From: Streptomyces caelestis
Lineage (GTDB): Bacteria > Actinomycetota > Actinomycetes > Streptomycetales > Streptomycetaceae
DNA length: 64,000 nt
NCBI RefSeq assembly: GCF_001279005.1
Contig: NZ_LGCN01000265.1
Span: 1 to 64,000 of the forward strand
Direction: 5' to 3'
Numbering within the stretch: position 1 is the first letter of the stretch; each line of letters opens with the position of its first letter. Below are positions 1 to 7,219 of this stretch, piece after piece. A program made the position numbers and the translations under genes. The notes under the pieces were generated by a model. That model saw only the letters and a program-made list of their open reading frames with translations. It was not told where the DNA came from and did not search any database.

Positions 1-703
1 CCAGCAGCGGCAGCGGGTCGCTGCCGCTGACCGGCTCCCGCAGCGGATGCGCGGCCAGCACCGCGTCCACCTCCGGCGTCAACGCCGCCGCCAGCCGGGA
101 CGCGGCCGGGCGGCTCTCGTCGCGCAGGGCGTCCACGGCGGCGAGCAGGACGCCCCTGGACCCGGAGTCGGGCACCCCGGCCGCCGCCCGCTCGTGCAGC
201 CGCGCGCCCTCCTCCAGGACGACCTCGGTGTCCATGCCCGCCGGGATCTTGATCCCCGCGTGGTGCCGCCAGGTGGTGACCGGATCGCCCCACGCCTCCA
301 CGGCGTACGTCCACAGCCCCGGCTCCCCGGCGGTGACGGTCGCCCCCCACCTGTCCGTGCCGGGCGCGAGCTCCCGCATCGGCGTGAACGGCCCCGGACG
401 CCCCTCGGGGTCCCTCAGCACCACGTCGGCGGCGACCGCGTCGTGCCCCTCGCGGAACACGGTCGCCGAGATCTCGAACGACTCCCCGGCCACGGCCTTG
501 GCCGGCCGGCGTCCCTGCAGGACCATCGGCCGGACGTCGAGGACGGGGATGCGCCCCACGGCGGTCGCGGGGCCGGGCGTCACGGAGGGCGGCGGGGGGC
601 CGGTCTCGGCCGGGCGGGCCGGAGAGGATCCGGCGCCGCGCTTCACGGGGGTCCGGGCGGCGCCTGGTGTCGGAGGGGAGGACGAGTGGTGCTTGGCGGG
701 CAT
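1..703 (-). CDS. glgE: Alpha-1,4-glucan:maltose-1-phosphate maltosyltransferase GlgE, N-terminal part (cut by window edge)
   Basis: GlgE extends alpha-1,4-glucans with maltosyl units from maltose-1-phosphate in the cytosol, in the trehalose-to-glycogen route of actinobacteria. Only about 234 N-terminal residues are in the window and the GH13 catalytic barrel lies beyond position 1. After a disordered Pro/Ser/Gly-rich leader of about 45 residues the protein has RIPVLDVRP, then GRRPAKAVAGESFEISATVF, then FREGHDAVAADVVLRDPEG. This is the N-terminal beta-sandwich (DUF3416) typical of GlgE. The ATG at 703 has AGGAG six bases upstream. It is divergent from glgP, which fits a shared alpha-glucan locus. 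Family identity is from memory of Streptomyces GlgE sequences and the sequence match is strong. Confidence 0.9.
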   Translation of the reverse strand, partial: MPAKHHSSSPPTPGAARTPVKRGAGSSPARPAETGPPPPSVTPGPATAVGRIPVLDVRPMVLQGRRPAKAVAGESFEISATVFREGHDAVAADVVLRDPEGRPGPFTPMRELAPGTDRWGATVTAGEPGLWTYAVEAWGDPVTTWRHHAGIKIPAGMDTEVVLEEGARLHERAAAGVPDSGSRGVLLAAVDALRDESRPAASRLAAALTPEVDAVLAAHPLREPVSGSDPLPLL

Positions 704-1347
704 GACCGCTCCTGTCCGCGTCAACGTGGGTGGGCGGATGACTGTGGGGAGGTGGGTCCTGCGTGGTGCTGTCGAGGGAGTACCCGCAGGAGCCTTCCCA
801 CACTGTTCGGGTGGACAACCCGGCACTTTGTTAACTACTCACGCGTATGTCGACACACAAGACCGGCCTCGTCCGCGCGGGCCGGAGCCGGTCGCCGGTG
901 GGCCCGCTCCCACGGCCGCGACGCCGTTCCGGGCGGTCGGCGCCGGGTGTCGCGCGGGGGCGCCGCCACGCGGGCGGAACCTGGGGCAGCCGGTTCGGCG
1001 AGCCGAGCCCACGCCCGGCCGCCTTCCCGCTCGCCGCGCCCGTGACCAGCGCGTTCGCCACCTGGGCCGGGGTCGCCCGCCGGTGTTCGGCGAGGTGCGG
1101 CGCCGCCGCGCCCGCTCCGTGCGGGGACGTCATCGGGGTACCGGAGCGGGTGGGCCGCGCGGTGGCGCCCGCGGTACGGACCGAGGGCCCGGGGTGGAGG
1201 GACCGAGGGCGGAACCGGAGCGGGAAAAGGCCGGTTTCTTGTCCTGCCGGCCGGTGGCGCCGACCGGGAGGGCCCGTTCCCACCCGCCGTCGAATACAGC
1301 GCGGCAGGCCCGCCCCCGTCGCCCGCGGCGACCGGGTACGTGACACC

Positions 1348-1381
1348 GGAGGCGAGGGAGGCGAGGGAGGCGAGGGAGGCG
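1348..1381. repeat. Short tandem repeat, 9-bp unit GGCGAGGGA, about 3.7 copies
   Basis: Three perfect copies of GGCGAGGGA begin at 1351, 1360 and 1369, with partial copies on both sides. It lies between divergent glgE and glgP. No function is apparent. Confidence 0.8.
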
Positions 1382-1568
1382 CGGACGGCGGCGTTCGGCC
1401 GCGCGTGCGGGGAGCCGCCGAGGCCGGCGGCCGCGGGCCCCCTCGGGTTCCGGGTGACCCGGCCGGCGCCGGCGGTCATCCGGGCGGTGGTGCCCGGGCC
1501 GGCGCCGTCCAGGACGCCCACGAGGGCGGAATCGGCCACACCCGTCCCGAGGTGAATCGTTTGACCGG

Positions 1569-1584
1569 GGGTACGGAGGTACCC
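1569..1584. promoter_or_regulatory. Perfect palindrome upstream of glgP
   Basis: GGGTAC-GGAG-GTACCC is a perfect 6-bp inverted repeat with a 4-base centre, about 100 bp upstream of the glgP start. It could be a regulator site or a small hairpin in the leader; the sequence does not decide which. Confidence 0.35.
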
Positions 1585-1684
1585 GTGTCCCCCGGCTTCC
1601 CGCGCGACGCGTGTCCGCGCCGGTACTGTCGGCAACGATGCCCGGACGCACACCGCGTCTCTCACGAACCCGCCGAGGTGGCTT

Positions 1685-4303
1685 GTGAAGGCGATCCGTC
1701 GATTCACCGTCCGACCCGTGCTCCCCGAACCCCTCCGGCCCCTGAGCGATCTGGCCCGCAACCTGCGCTGGTCCTGGCACGCCGGGACCCGTGACCTGTT
1801 CCGCTCCGTCGACCCCGAGCGCTGGGCCGCCGCCGGCTGCGACCCCGTACGGCTGCTCGGCGGCGTGGCGCCCGAGCGGCTCGCCGAGCTGGCCGGCGAC
1901 CGTGACTTCCTGGACCGCCTCGACGCGGTCGCCGGCGATCTGGACGCCTACCTGACCGGCGACCGCTGGTACCAGGCGCAGACCGACCGGCTGCCCGCCG
2001 CCGTCGCCTACTTCTCCCCGGAGTTCGGCATCACGGCCGCCCTGCCGCAGTACTCCGGGGGACTCGGCATCCTCGCCGGCGACCACCTCAAGGCCGCCAG
2101 CGACCTCGGCGTCCCCCTCATCGGCGTCGGCCTGCTCTACCGGCACGGCTACTTCCGGCAGTCCCTGTCCCGGGACGGCTGGCAGCAGGAGCACTACCCC
2201 GTGCTCGACCCCCACGAGCTGCCCCTGGACCAGCTCGAGCAGCCCGACGGCACCCCCGTCCAGGTCACCCTCGCCCTGCCCGGCGACCGCTGCCTGCGGG
2301 CCCGGATCTGGCTGGCCCGGGTGGGCAGGATCCCGCTGCTCCTGCTGGACTCCGACGTCGAGGAGAACGACCCCGGCGAACGCGGGGTGACCGACCGGCT
2401 CTACGGCGGCGGCAGCGAGCACCGGCTGCTCCAGGAGATGCTGCTCGGCATAGGAGGGGTCCGCGCGGTCCGCGCGTACTGCGAGCTGACCGGGCATGCC
2501 GCACCCGAGGTGTTCCACACCAACGAGGGACACGCCGGCTTCCTCGGCCTGGAGCGCATCGCCGAACTGCGCGCCGAGGGGCTGGACTTCGACACGGCGC
2601 TCGAGGCGGTGCGCGCGGGGACCGTGTTCACCACGCACACCCCCGTCCCGGCCGGCATCGACCGCTTCGACCGCGAACTGGTCGCCCGGCACTTCGGCCC
2701 GCACGCCGAACTGCCGGACATGGAGGTCGACCGCATCCTCCGGCTGGGCAGGGAGAGCTATCCCGGCGGCGAGCCCGGCCTGTTCAACATGGCCGTCATG
2801 GGCCTGCGCCTGGCCCAGCGCGCCAACGGCGTCTCCCTGCTGCACGGCCACGTCAGCCGTGAGATGTTCGCCGGGCTCTGGCCGGGCTTCGACCCGGAGG
2901 AGGTGCCCATCACCTCCGTCACCAACGGGGTGCACGCGCCCACCTGGGTCGCCCCCGAGGTGTTCCGGCTCGGCGCCCGGCAGATCGGCGCCCAGCGCAC
3001 CGAGGAGGCGCTGAGCGTCGGCGACTCCGACCGTTGGGACTCCGTCGCGGACATCGCCGACCAGGACATCTGGGAGCTGCGCCGCTCCCTGCGCGAACTG
3101 CTGGTGCTGGAGGTGCGCGAGCGGCTGCGCGCCTCCTGGCGGCAGCGCGGCGCCGGCACGGCCGAGCTGGGCTGGATCGACGGGGTGCTCGACCCGGACG
3201 TGCTGACCATCGGCTTCGCCCGGCGCGTCCCGTCGTACAAGCGGCTGACGCTGATGCTGCGCGACCGGGAGCGGCTGACGGACCTGCTGCTGCACCCCGA
3301 GCGGCCGGTGCAGATCGTGGTCGCGGGCAAGGCGCACCCGGCGGACGACGGCGGCAAGCGGCTCATCCAGGAGCTGGTCCGGTTCGCCGACGACCCGCGC
3401 GTACGGCACCGGATCGTGTTCCTGCCCGACTACGGCATGGCGATGGCGCAGAAGCTCTACCCCGGCTGCGACATCTGGCTGAACAACCCGCTCAGGCCGC
3501 TGGAGGCGTGCGGCACCAGCGGGATGAAGGCCGCGCTCAACGGCTGCCTCAACCTGTCCGTCCTCGACGGCTGGTGGGACGAGTGGTTCCAGCCCGACTT
3601 CGGCTGGGCCGTCCCCACGGCGGACGGCGTGGGGACCGACCCGGACCGGCGCGACGCCATAGAGGCCGCGGCGCTGTACGACCTGCTGGAGCAGCGGATC
3701 ACCCCGTGCTTCTACGACCGGGGGCGCGATGGGCTGCCGGACCGGTGGATCGAGATGGTGCGGCGGACGCTGGGCCTGCTCGGGCCGAAGGTGCTGGCCG
3801 GGCGGATGGTCCGGGAGTACGTGGAGCGGCTGTACGCGCCGGCCGCGCACGCGCACCGTGCGATGGACCCGGACGCCGCGCGTTCCCTCGCCGAGTGGAA
3901 GGCGCGGGTGCGCGCGGCGTGGCACGGTGTGACCGTCGACCACGTCGAGACGTCCGTGACGGGGGCCACCGCGGAACTCGGCAGCACGCTCGGGCTGCGG
4001 GTGCGGGTGGGGCTGGGCGGTCTGAAACCGGAGGACGTCGAGGTGCAGGCGGTGTCCGGGCGGGTGGACGGGGAGGACCGGATCGCCGACGCGACGGCGG
4101 TGCCGCTGAAGCCGGTGGGGGCGCCGGATCCGGAGGGACGGTGGGTGTACGAGGGGCCGCTGGCCCTGGACCGGACGGGGCCCTTCGGGTACACGGTGCG
4201 GATCCTGCCCGGGCACCGGCTGCTGGCGTCCGGGGCGGAGATGGGGCTGGTCGCGGTGCCGTCGGAGGACGTGGTGGAGGCGGCGGGCTTATTGATGAGG
4301 TGA
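1685..4303 (+). CDS. glgP: Alpha-glucan (maltodextrin/glycogen) phosphorylase, GT35
   Basis: Releases glucose-1-phosphate from alpha-1,4-glucans using phosphate and pyridoxal phosphate. The 872-residue product starts with the DUF3417-type N-terminal domain of actinobacterial phosphorylases (LARNLRWSWHAGTRDLF). It contains the glycosyltransferase signature NEGHAGF near residue 280 and the PLP motif EACGTSGMKAALNG, whose lysine is residue 615. The GTG start at 1685 is preceded by GAGGTGG. The fourth-last sense codon is TTA (4289-4291), a rare codon that needs the bldA tRNA in Streptomyces. It is divergent from glgE, and glgX lies 15 kb away, so enzymes for building and breaking glycogen are close together. 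Identification is firm. Confidence 0.95.
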   Translation: MKAIRRFTVRPVLPEPLRPLSDLARNLRWSWHAGTRDLFRSVDPERWAAAGCDPVRLLGGVAPERLAELAGDRDFLDRLDAVAGDLDAYLTGDRWYQAQTDRLPAAVAYFSPEFGITAALPQYSGGLGILAGDHLKAASDLGVPLIGVGLLYRHGYFRQSLSRDGWQQEHYPVLDPHELPLDQLEQPDGTPVQVTLALPGDRCLRARIWLARVGRIPLLLLDSDVEENDPGERGVTDRLYGGGSEHRLLQEMLLGIGGVRAVRAYCELTGHAAPEVFHTNEGHAGFLGLERIAELRAEGLDFDTALEAVRAGTVFTTHTPVPAGIDRFDRELVARHFGPHAELPDMEVDRILRLGRESYPGGEPGLFNMAVMGLRLAQRANGVSLLHGHVSREMFAGLWPGFDPEEVPITSVTNGVHAPTWVAPEVFRLGARQIGAQRTEEALSVGDSDRWDSVADIADQDIWELRRSLRELLVLEVRERLRASWRQRGAGTAELGWIDGVLDPDVLTIGFARRVPSYKRLTLMLRDRERLTDLLLHPERPVQIVVAGKAHPADDGGKRLIQELVRFADDPRVRHRIVFLPDYGMAMAQKLYPGCDIWLNNPLRPLEACGTSGMKAALNGCLNLSVLDGWWDEWFQPDFGWAVPTADGVGTDPDRRDAIEAAALYDLLEQRITPCFYDRGRDGLPDRWIEMVRRTLGLLGPKVLAGRMVREYVERLYAPAAHAHRAMDPDAARSLAEWKARVRAAWHGVTVDHVETSVTGATAELGSTLGLRVRVGLGGLKPEDVEVQAVSGRVDGEDRIADATAVPLKPVGAPDPEGRWVYEGPLALDRTGPFGYTVRILPGHRLLASGAEMGLVAVPSEDVVEAAGLLMR

Positions 4304-4378
4304 GGTGGTGGCGGCCCGTCCGGCTGGACTCGGCCCGCCCGGCTGAACCCAGCCCCTCCGGCGTTTGAGGAGCGAGGG

Positions 4379-4399
4379 CCCGGGGGCAGCGCCCCCGGG
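4379..4399 (+). terminator. GC-rich hairpin downstream of glgP
   Basis: CCCGGGGGC-AGC-GCCCCCGGG is a perfect 9-bp stem with a 3-base loop, 75 bp after the glgP stop. There is no T-tract, as is usual in Streptomyces. It is part of a longer repeat-rich stretch. Confidence 0.5.
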
Positions 4400-4428
4400 G
4401 GACGGGAAGGGAAGGGGCGGCGGGGGCG
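4398..4428 (+). repeat. 31-bp repeat, inverted copy at 9560-9590
   Basis: The purine-rich sequence here (core ACGGGAAGGGAAGGGGCGG) recurs exactly as its reverse complement at 9560-9590. Both copies lie just downstream of a gene's 3' end: glgP here, and the ABC exporter gene ending at 9638 for the other copy. It looks like a dispersed Streptomyces 3'-flank repeat. Confidence 0.75.
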
Positions 4429-4486
4429 ACCGACCGGGGCGCGGCCTGCTGAGGCGGCGGCGGGGTGGTGGCGAGGCCCGCTGGAG

Positions 4487-4598
4487 GTGCCTCCCCCAGA
4501 GGGGGACCCCCAGCGCCCACCCTCGGCTGCGCTCGGGCGGGGGGACCCCCATCGCCCTGGGGGCACCTCCCAGGCCCTTGAGGCACTGGGGGAGGCAC
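4487..4598. repeat. 112-bp element with 13-bp terminal inverted repeats
   Basis: The element begins GTGCCTCCCCCAG (4487-4499) and ends with the exact reverse complement, CTGGGGGAGGCAC (4586-4598). The interior has further GGGGG/CCCCC palindromes. It has no coding capacity and resembles a miniature, MITE-like or folded intergenic repeat. A diverged copy in the other orientation lies at 38830-38955. The sequence just to the right, GCACGACTGCCCGC, also occurs inside the ABC exporter gene at 15834-15959. Confidence 0.7.
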
Positions 4599-4634
4599 GA
4601 CTGCCCGCAGGCCAGGGCGTTGGTATGGAGGACG

Positions 4635-5156
4635 TCAGTCCTGTTCGATGCCGCTCGTGGCCAGGCGGCGGAGGACCTTGCCGCAGCGGCGGGCGTACGC
4701 GTGCTGCATCGCGCGGGTGGCCGGGCCGCCCGCGCGGGAGTACCAGCGGGCCGGCCTGCTGAACGCCTCCACCGTCAGCCACACCGTCCCGTCGCCGGTG
4801 CGGTCCACGACGAACGACTCCTCGCCGCACTCGGGGTGCCCGTCCAGGGTCCCGTACGCCCAGCCGGCCCTGCGGTGCTCCTCCACCGTCCACACCACAC
4901 GGCAGGGCGCCTTCACCACCCCGGCGAGGGTGATGGTGACGTCGACGTCCGGGGCCGCGCGGTCGGCGGCGGTCTCGACGCCGACCCCCAGCTCGCGGTG
5001 CAGCTCCCAGGTGAGCAGCGCCCGGGCGGCCTGCCGGAAGACGTCCTCGCCCTCACCGAGTCGTGTGCGCACGTGCATCGGGTGGAAGCCGGGAGGACAG
5101 AAGCCCCGCTCACGGGTCCCGCCGACGTGGTCGTAGGTGAAGTCCGCCGAAGACAT
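4635..5156 (-). CDS. DUF1990 family protein
   Basis: Function is unknown; the family is common in actinobacteria as a small cytosolic alpha/beta protein. The 173-residue product shows the family's N-terminal FTYDHVGGTRERGFCPPGFH and the middle block YGTLDGHPECGEESFVVD. The C-terminus has the typical RPARWYSRAGGPATRAMQ stretch ending in a YARRCGKVLRRL helix. The frame extends 3 codons upstream to a TTG, but the ATG at 5156 (MSSADFTYDH) is the better start; neither has a strong ribosome site. It lies downstream of the M4 protease gene on the same strand but a strong hairpin separates them. Confidence 0.8.
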   Translation of the reverse strand: MSSADFTYDHVGGTRERGFCPPGFHPMHVRTRLGEGEDVFRQAARALLTWELHRELGVGVETAADRAAPDVDVTITLAGVVKAPCRVVWTVEEHRRAGWAYGTLDGHPECGEESFVVDRTGDGTVWLTVEAFSRPARWYSRAGGPATRAMQHAYARRCGKVLRRLATSGIEQD

Positions 5157-5216
5157 GGGACCCAAGAGTAGAGGGGACCCGGGACCAGGGGGCCGAAGCC
5201 CCCGGGGACGCGGCCG

Positions 5217-5257
5217 GGGCGGCGCCCGGAGCGGGAGGAACGCTCCGGGCGCCGCCC
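5217..5257 (-). terminator. Strong hairpin terminator after the first M4 protease gene
   Basis: A perfect 17-bp stem (5217-5233 with 5241-5257) encloses a 7-base loop, 20 bases beyond the stop of the minus-strand protease gene. No T-tract follows. A second small hairpin, GGGGGC-CGAA-GCCCCC, lies at 5188-5203. Confidence 0.75.
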
Positions 5258-5277
5258 GGTGGGCGAGGGGGACGGGA

Positions 5278-6933
5278 TCAGCTGACGTTGATCGCGGTCC
5301 AGGCCGCCGCGACCGCCTTGTACTCGGTGCTGGTGGAGCCGTACAGGGCCGACGCCGCGTTCAGGGTGCCCGTACGGGCCGCCTTGTAGTTGGTCGTCGA
5401 CGTGAAGTACGTGGTCAGCGCCTTGTACCAGATCTGCAGCGCCTTGGCGCGGCCGATGCCGGTGACGGTGGAGCCGTTGTACGTCGGCGAGTTGTAGGCC
5501 ACGCCGTTGATGGTCTTGGAGCCGCTGCCCTCGGCCAGCAGGTAGAAGAAGTGGTTCGCGGGGCCCGAGGAGTAGTGCACGTCGACCGAACCGAGGCCGG
5601 AGGACCAGTAGTCCTTCGAGGCGCCGTCCTTGCTCGGCTTGTCCATGTAGCGCAGCGGGGTGCCGTTGCCGTTGATGTTGATCTTCTCGCCGATGAGGTA
5701 GTCACCGGTGTCGGCGGAGTTGGCCGCGTAGAACTCCGCGCCCGTGCCGAAGATGTCGCTGGTCGCCTCGTTCAGGCCGCCGGACTCGCCGCTGTAGTTG
5801 AGGCCCGCGGTGTTGGAGGTGACGCCGTGGCTCATCTCGTGGCCGGCCACGTCCAGCGAGGTCAGCGGGTGGGTGTTGCCGGAGCCGTCGCCGTAGGTCA
5901 TGCAGAAGCAGCCGTCGGACCAGAAGGCGTTGACGTAGGAGCTGCCGTAGTGGACCCGGGAGTAGGCCGCCGCGCCGTTGTTCTTGATGCCGTTGCGGCC
6001 GAAGGTGTTCTTGTAGAAGTCCCAGGTCACCTGGGCGCCGTAGGCGGCGTCCACGGCCGCGGTCTGGTCGGTGGAGGAGCTGGAGGCGGTGCCGGTGCCC
6101 CACGTGTCGTCCGCGTCGGTGAACAGGGTGCCGGTGCCGGAGGTGCCGCGCGCCAGGTTGTAGGTCTTGTGGCCGCCGCGGCCGGTGTCGTACAGCTGGT
6201 ACGTCGAGCCCGACTTGTAGGTGCCCAGGGTGACCGTGCCCGAGTACAGGCCCTTGCCGGTGCCGGTGTGGACGCCCTGCCACTCGTGCAGCTTCTCACC
6301 GGTGGCGGCATCGGTGATCACGTGCAGCTCGTTGGGGGTGCCGTCGTCCTGCAGGCCGCCGACCACGGTCTCGTAGGCCAGGACGGGCGTGCCGCCGGCG
6401 GCCCAGACCACCGTGCGGGGCGCGGAGTCGGCCTCCGTCCTCTCCGACCCGGCCGCCTCCGCGGCGGCCACCGCCTGCTTCTCGGCCTTGCCCGCGGCGA
6501 TCTTCGGCGTCACGGAGGACACCTTGACGGCTGCCTCGACGGCCTTGGTCACGGTTCTGGCGCCGCCGGCGGCCGGCTCGTGCACGACCAGGTCGCCGCC
6601 GAGCACGGGCAGCCCGTCGTAGGTGCGCTCGTAGCGGGTGTGGACGGTGCCGTCGGCGTCCTTCACGACGTCCTTGACGACCAGCTTCTCCTTGGCGCCG
6701 AGGCCTATCTCGTCGGCGGTCCCGGTGGCCGACGCCTGCTGCTCCTGGATGAGGGAGGTGCGGGCGGCGGCGGACAGCGGCACCGGGGCGCCGGCCGGGG
6801 CCGGCTTGCCGGCGGGCGCGGAGTCGGCGGCTGCGGTACCGGTGGTCAGACCGGTGGTGAGCAGGGCTCCGGCCACGACGGTGGTGGCGACGGCCAGAGC
6901 GGTGCGCTGGTGACGCGCGTAGAGGGGAGTCAC
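5278..6933 (-). CDS. Secreted M4 (thermolysin-type) neutral metalloprotease
   Basis: An extracellular zinc endopeptidase made as a preproprotein of 551 residues. The start is GTG at 6933 with AAGGAG seven bases upstream; the upstream extension of the frame is not coding. The order is a signal peptide (about residues 1-35, ending near TGTAAADS), an FTP/PepSY propeptide (about 60-210, with YERTYDGLPVLGGDLVV), then the catalytic domain. The zinc site is HEMSH at 365-369 with the third ligand in GGLNEATSD about 20 residues later. The second histidine region, SVDVHYSSGPANHFFYLL, is also intact. It has no C-terminal accessory domain, unlike its neighbour, with which it shares most of its sequence. 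The two are a tandem duplication. Confidence 0.93.
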   Translation of the reverse strand: MTPLYARHQRTALAVATTVVAGALLTTGLTTGTAAADSAPAGKPAPAGAPVPLSAAARTSLIQEQQASATGTADEIGLGAKEKLVVKDVVKDADGTVHTRYERTYDGLPVLGGDLVVHEPAAGGARTVTKAVEAAVKVSSVTPKIAAGKAEKQAVAAAEAAGSERTEADSAPRTVVWAAGGTPVLAYETVVGGLQDDGTPNELHVITDAATGEKLHEWQGVHTGTGKGLYSGTVTLGTYKSGSTYQLYDTGRGGHKTYNLARGTSGTGTLFTDADDTWGTGTASSSSTDQTAAVDAAYGAQVTWDFYKNTFGRNGIKNNGAAAYSRVHYGSSYVNAFWSDGCFCMTYGDGSGNTHPLTSLDVAGHEMSHGVTSNTAGLNYSGESGGLNEATSDIFGTGAEFYAANSADTGDYLIGEKININGNGTPLRYMDKPSKDGASKDYWSSGLGSVDVHYSSGPANHFFYLLAEGSGSKTINGVAYNSPTYNGSTVTGIGRAKALQIWYKALTTYFTSTTNYKAARTGTLNAASALYGSTSTEYKAVAAAWTAINVS

Positions 6934-7157
6934 TCGAGCTCCTTGTGTCAAGTGGGGGCCCGGGCGGTTGGGGGCCGGCCGGGGTGGTGCGGTGGTGCGG
7001 TGGTGCGTCGAGCGAAGGAAGAGTGACATCAACGACGCGTACATGTCATGAGGGTCGAATGATGTTGGCCGAAAACAGTCGTCGAGGTGAACATTGCGTG
7101 CGGGTAAAACGGCCTGACCTCGGTAAAGGTCCAACCAGGGGAGTGCATGGGCTCGGC

Positions 7158-7203
7158 AAAAAAGGGACGTCGCCCCGGGGGTGCCTGACCACCCGGGGCG
7201 ACG
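7158..7203 (-). terminator. Intrinsic terminator with T-tract after the M4/P-domain protease gene
   Basis: A perfect 12-bp stem (7168-7179 with 7192-7203) and a 12-base loop lie 17 bases past the stop of the minus-strand gene. On the minus strand the stem is followed by TCCCTTTTTT, giving a classical rho-independent terminator. That is uncommon in such GC-rich DNA. Confidence 0.85.
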
Positions 7204-7219
7204 CTCTGACCACGGCTCT

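Larger units (their letters stand above)
704..1684. other. Divergent glgE-glgP intergenic region, no convincing gene
   Basis: This 981-bp stretch has open frames on both strands, but their translations are Arg/Pro/Gly-rich with no recognisable domain, so I read it as noncoding. It holds an AT-richer patch near 825-850, a 9-bp tandem repeat (1348-1381) and a palindrome near 1569-1584. It presumably carries the promoters of both flanking genes, but I see no consensus promoter I would defend. Confidence 0.5.

Noticed and set aside
704..1684. Possible small genes in the glgE-glgP gap
   Set aside because: Open on both strands because of GC content, with no domain, ribosome site or codon pattern that favours any one frame.
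1130..4216. Long open frame on minus opposite glgP
   Set aside because: It is the antisense phase of a strongly GC3-biased gene; its translation is His/Pro/Arg/Val-rich with no domain, while glgP is fully supported.
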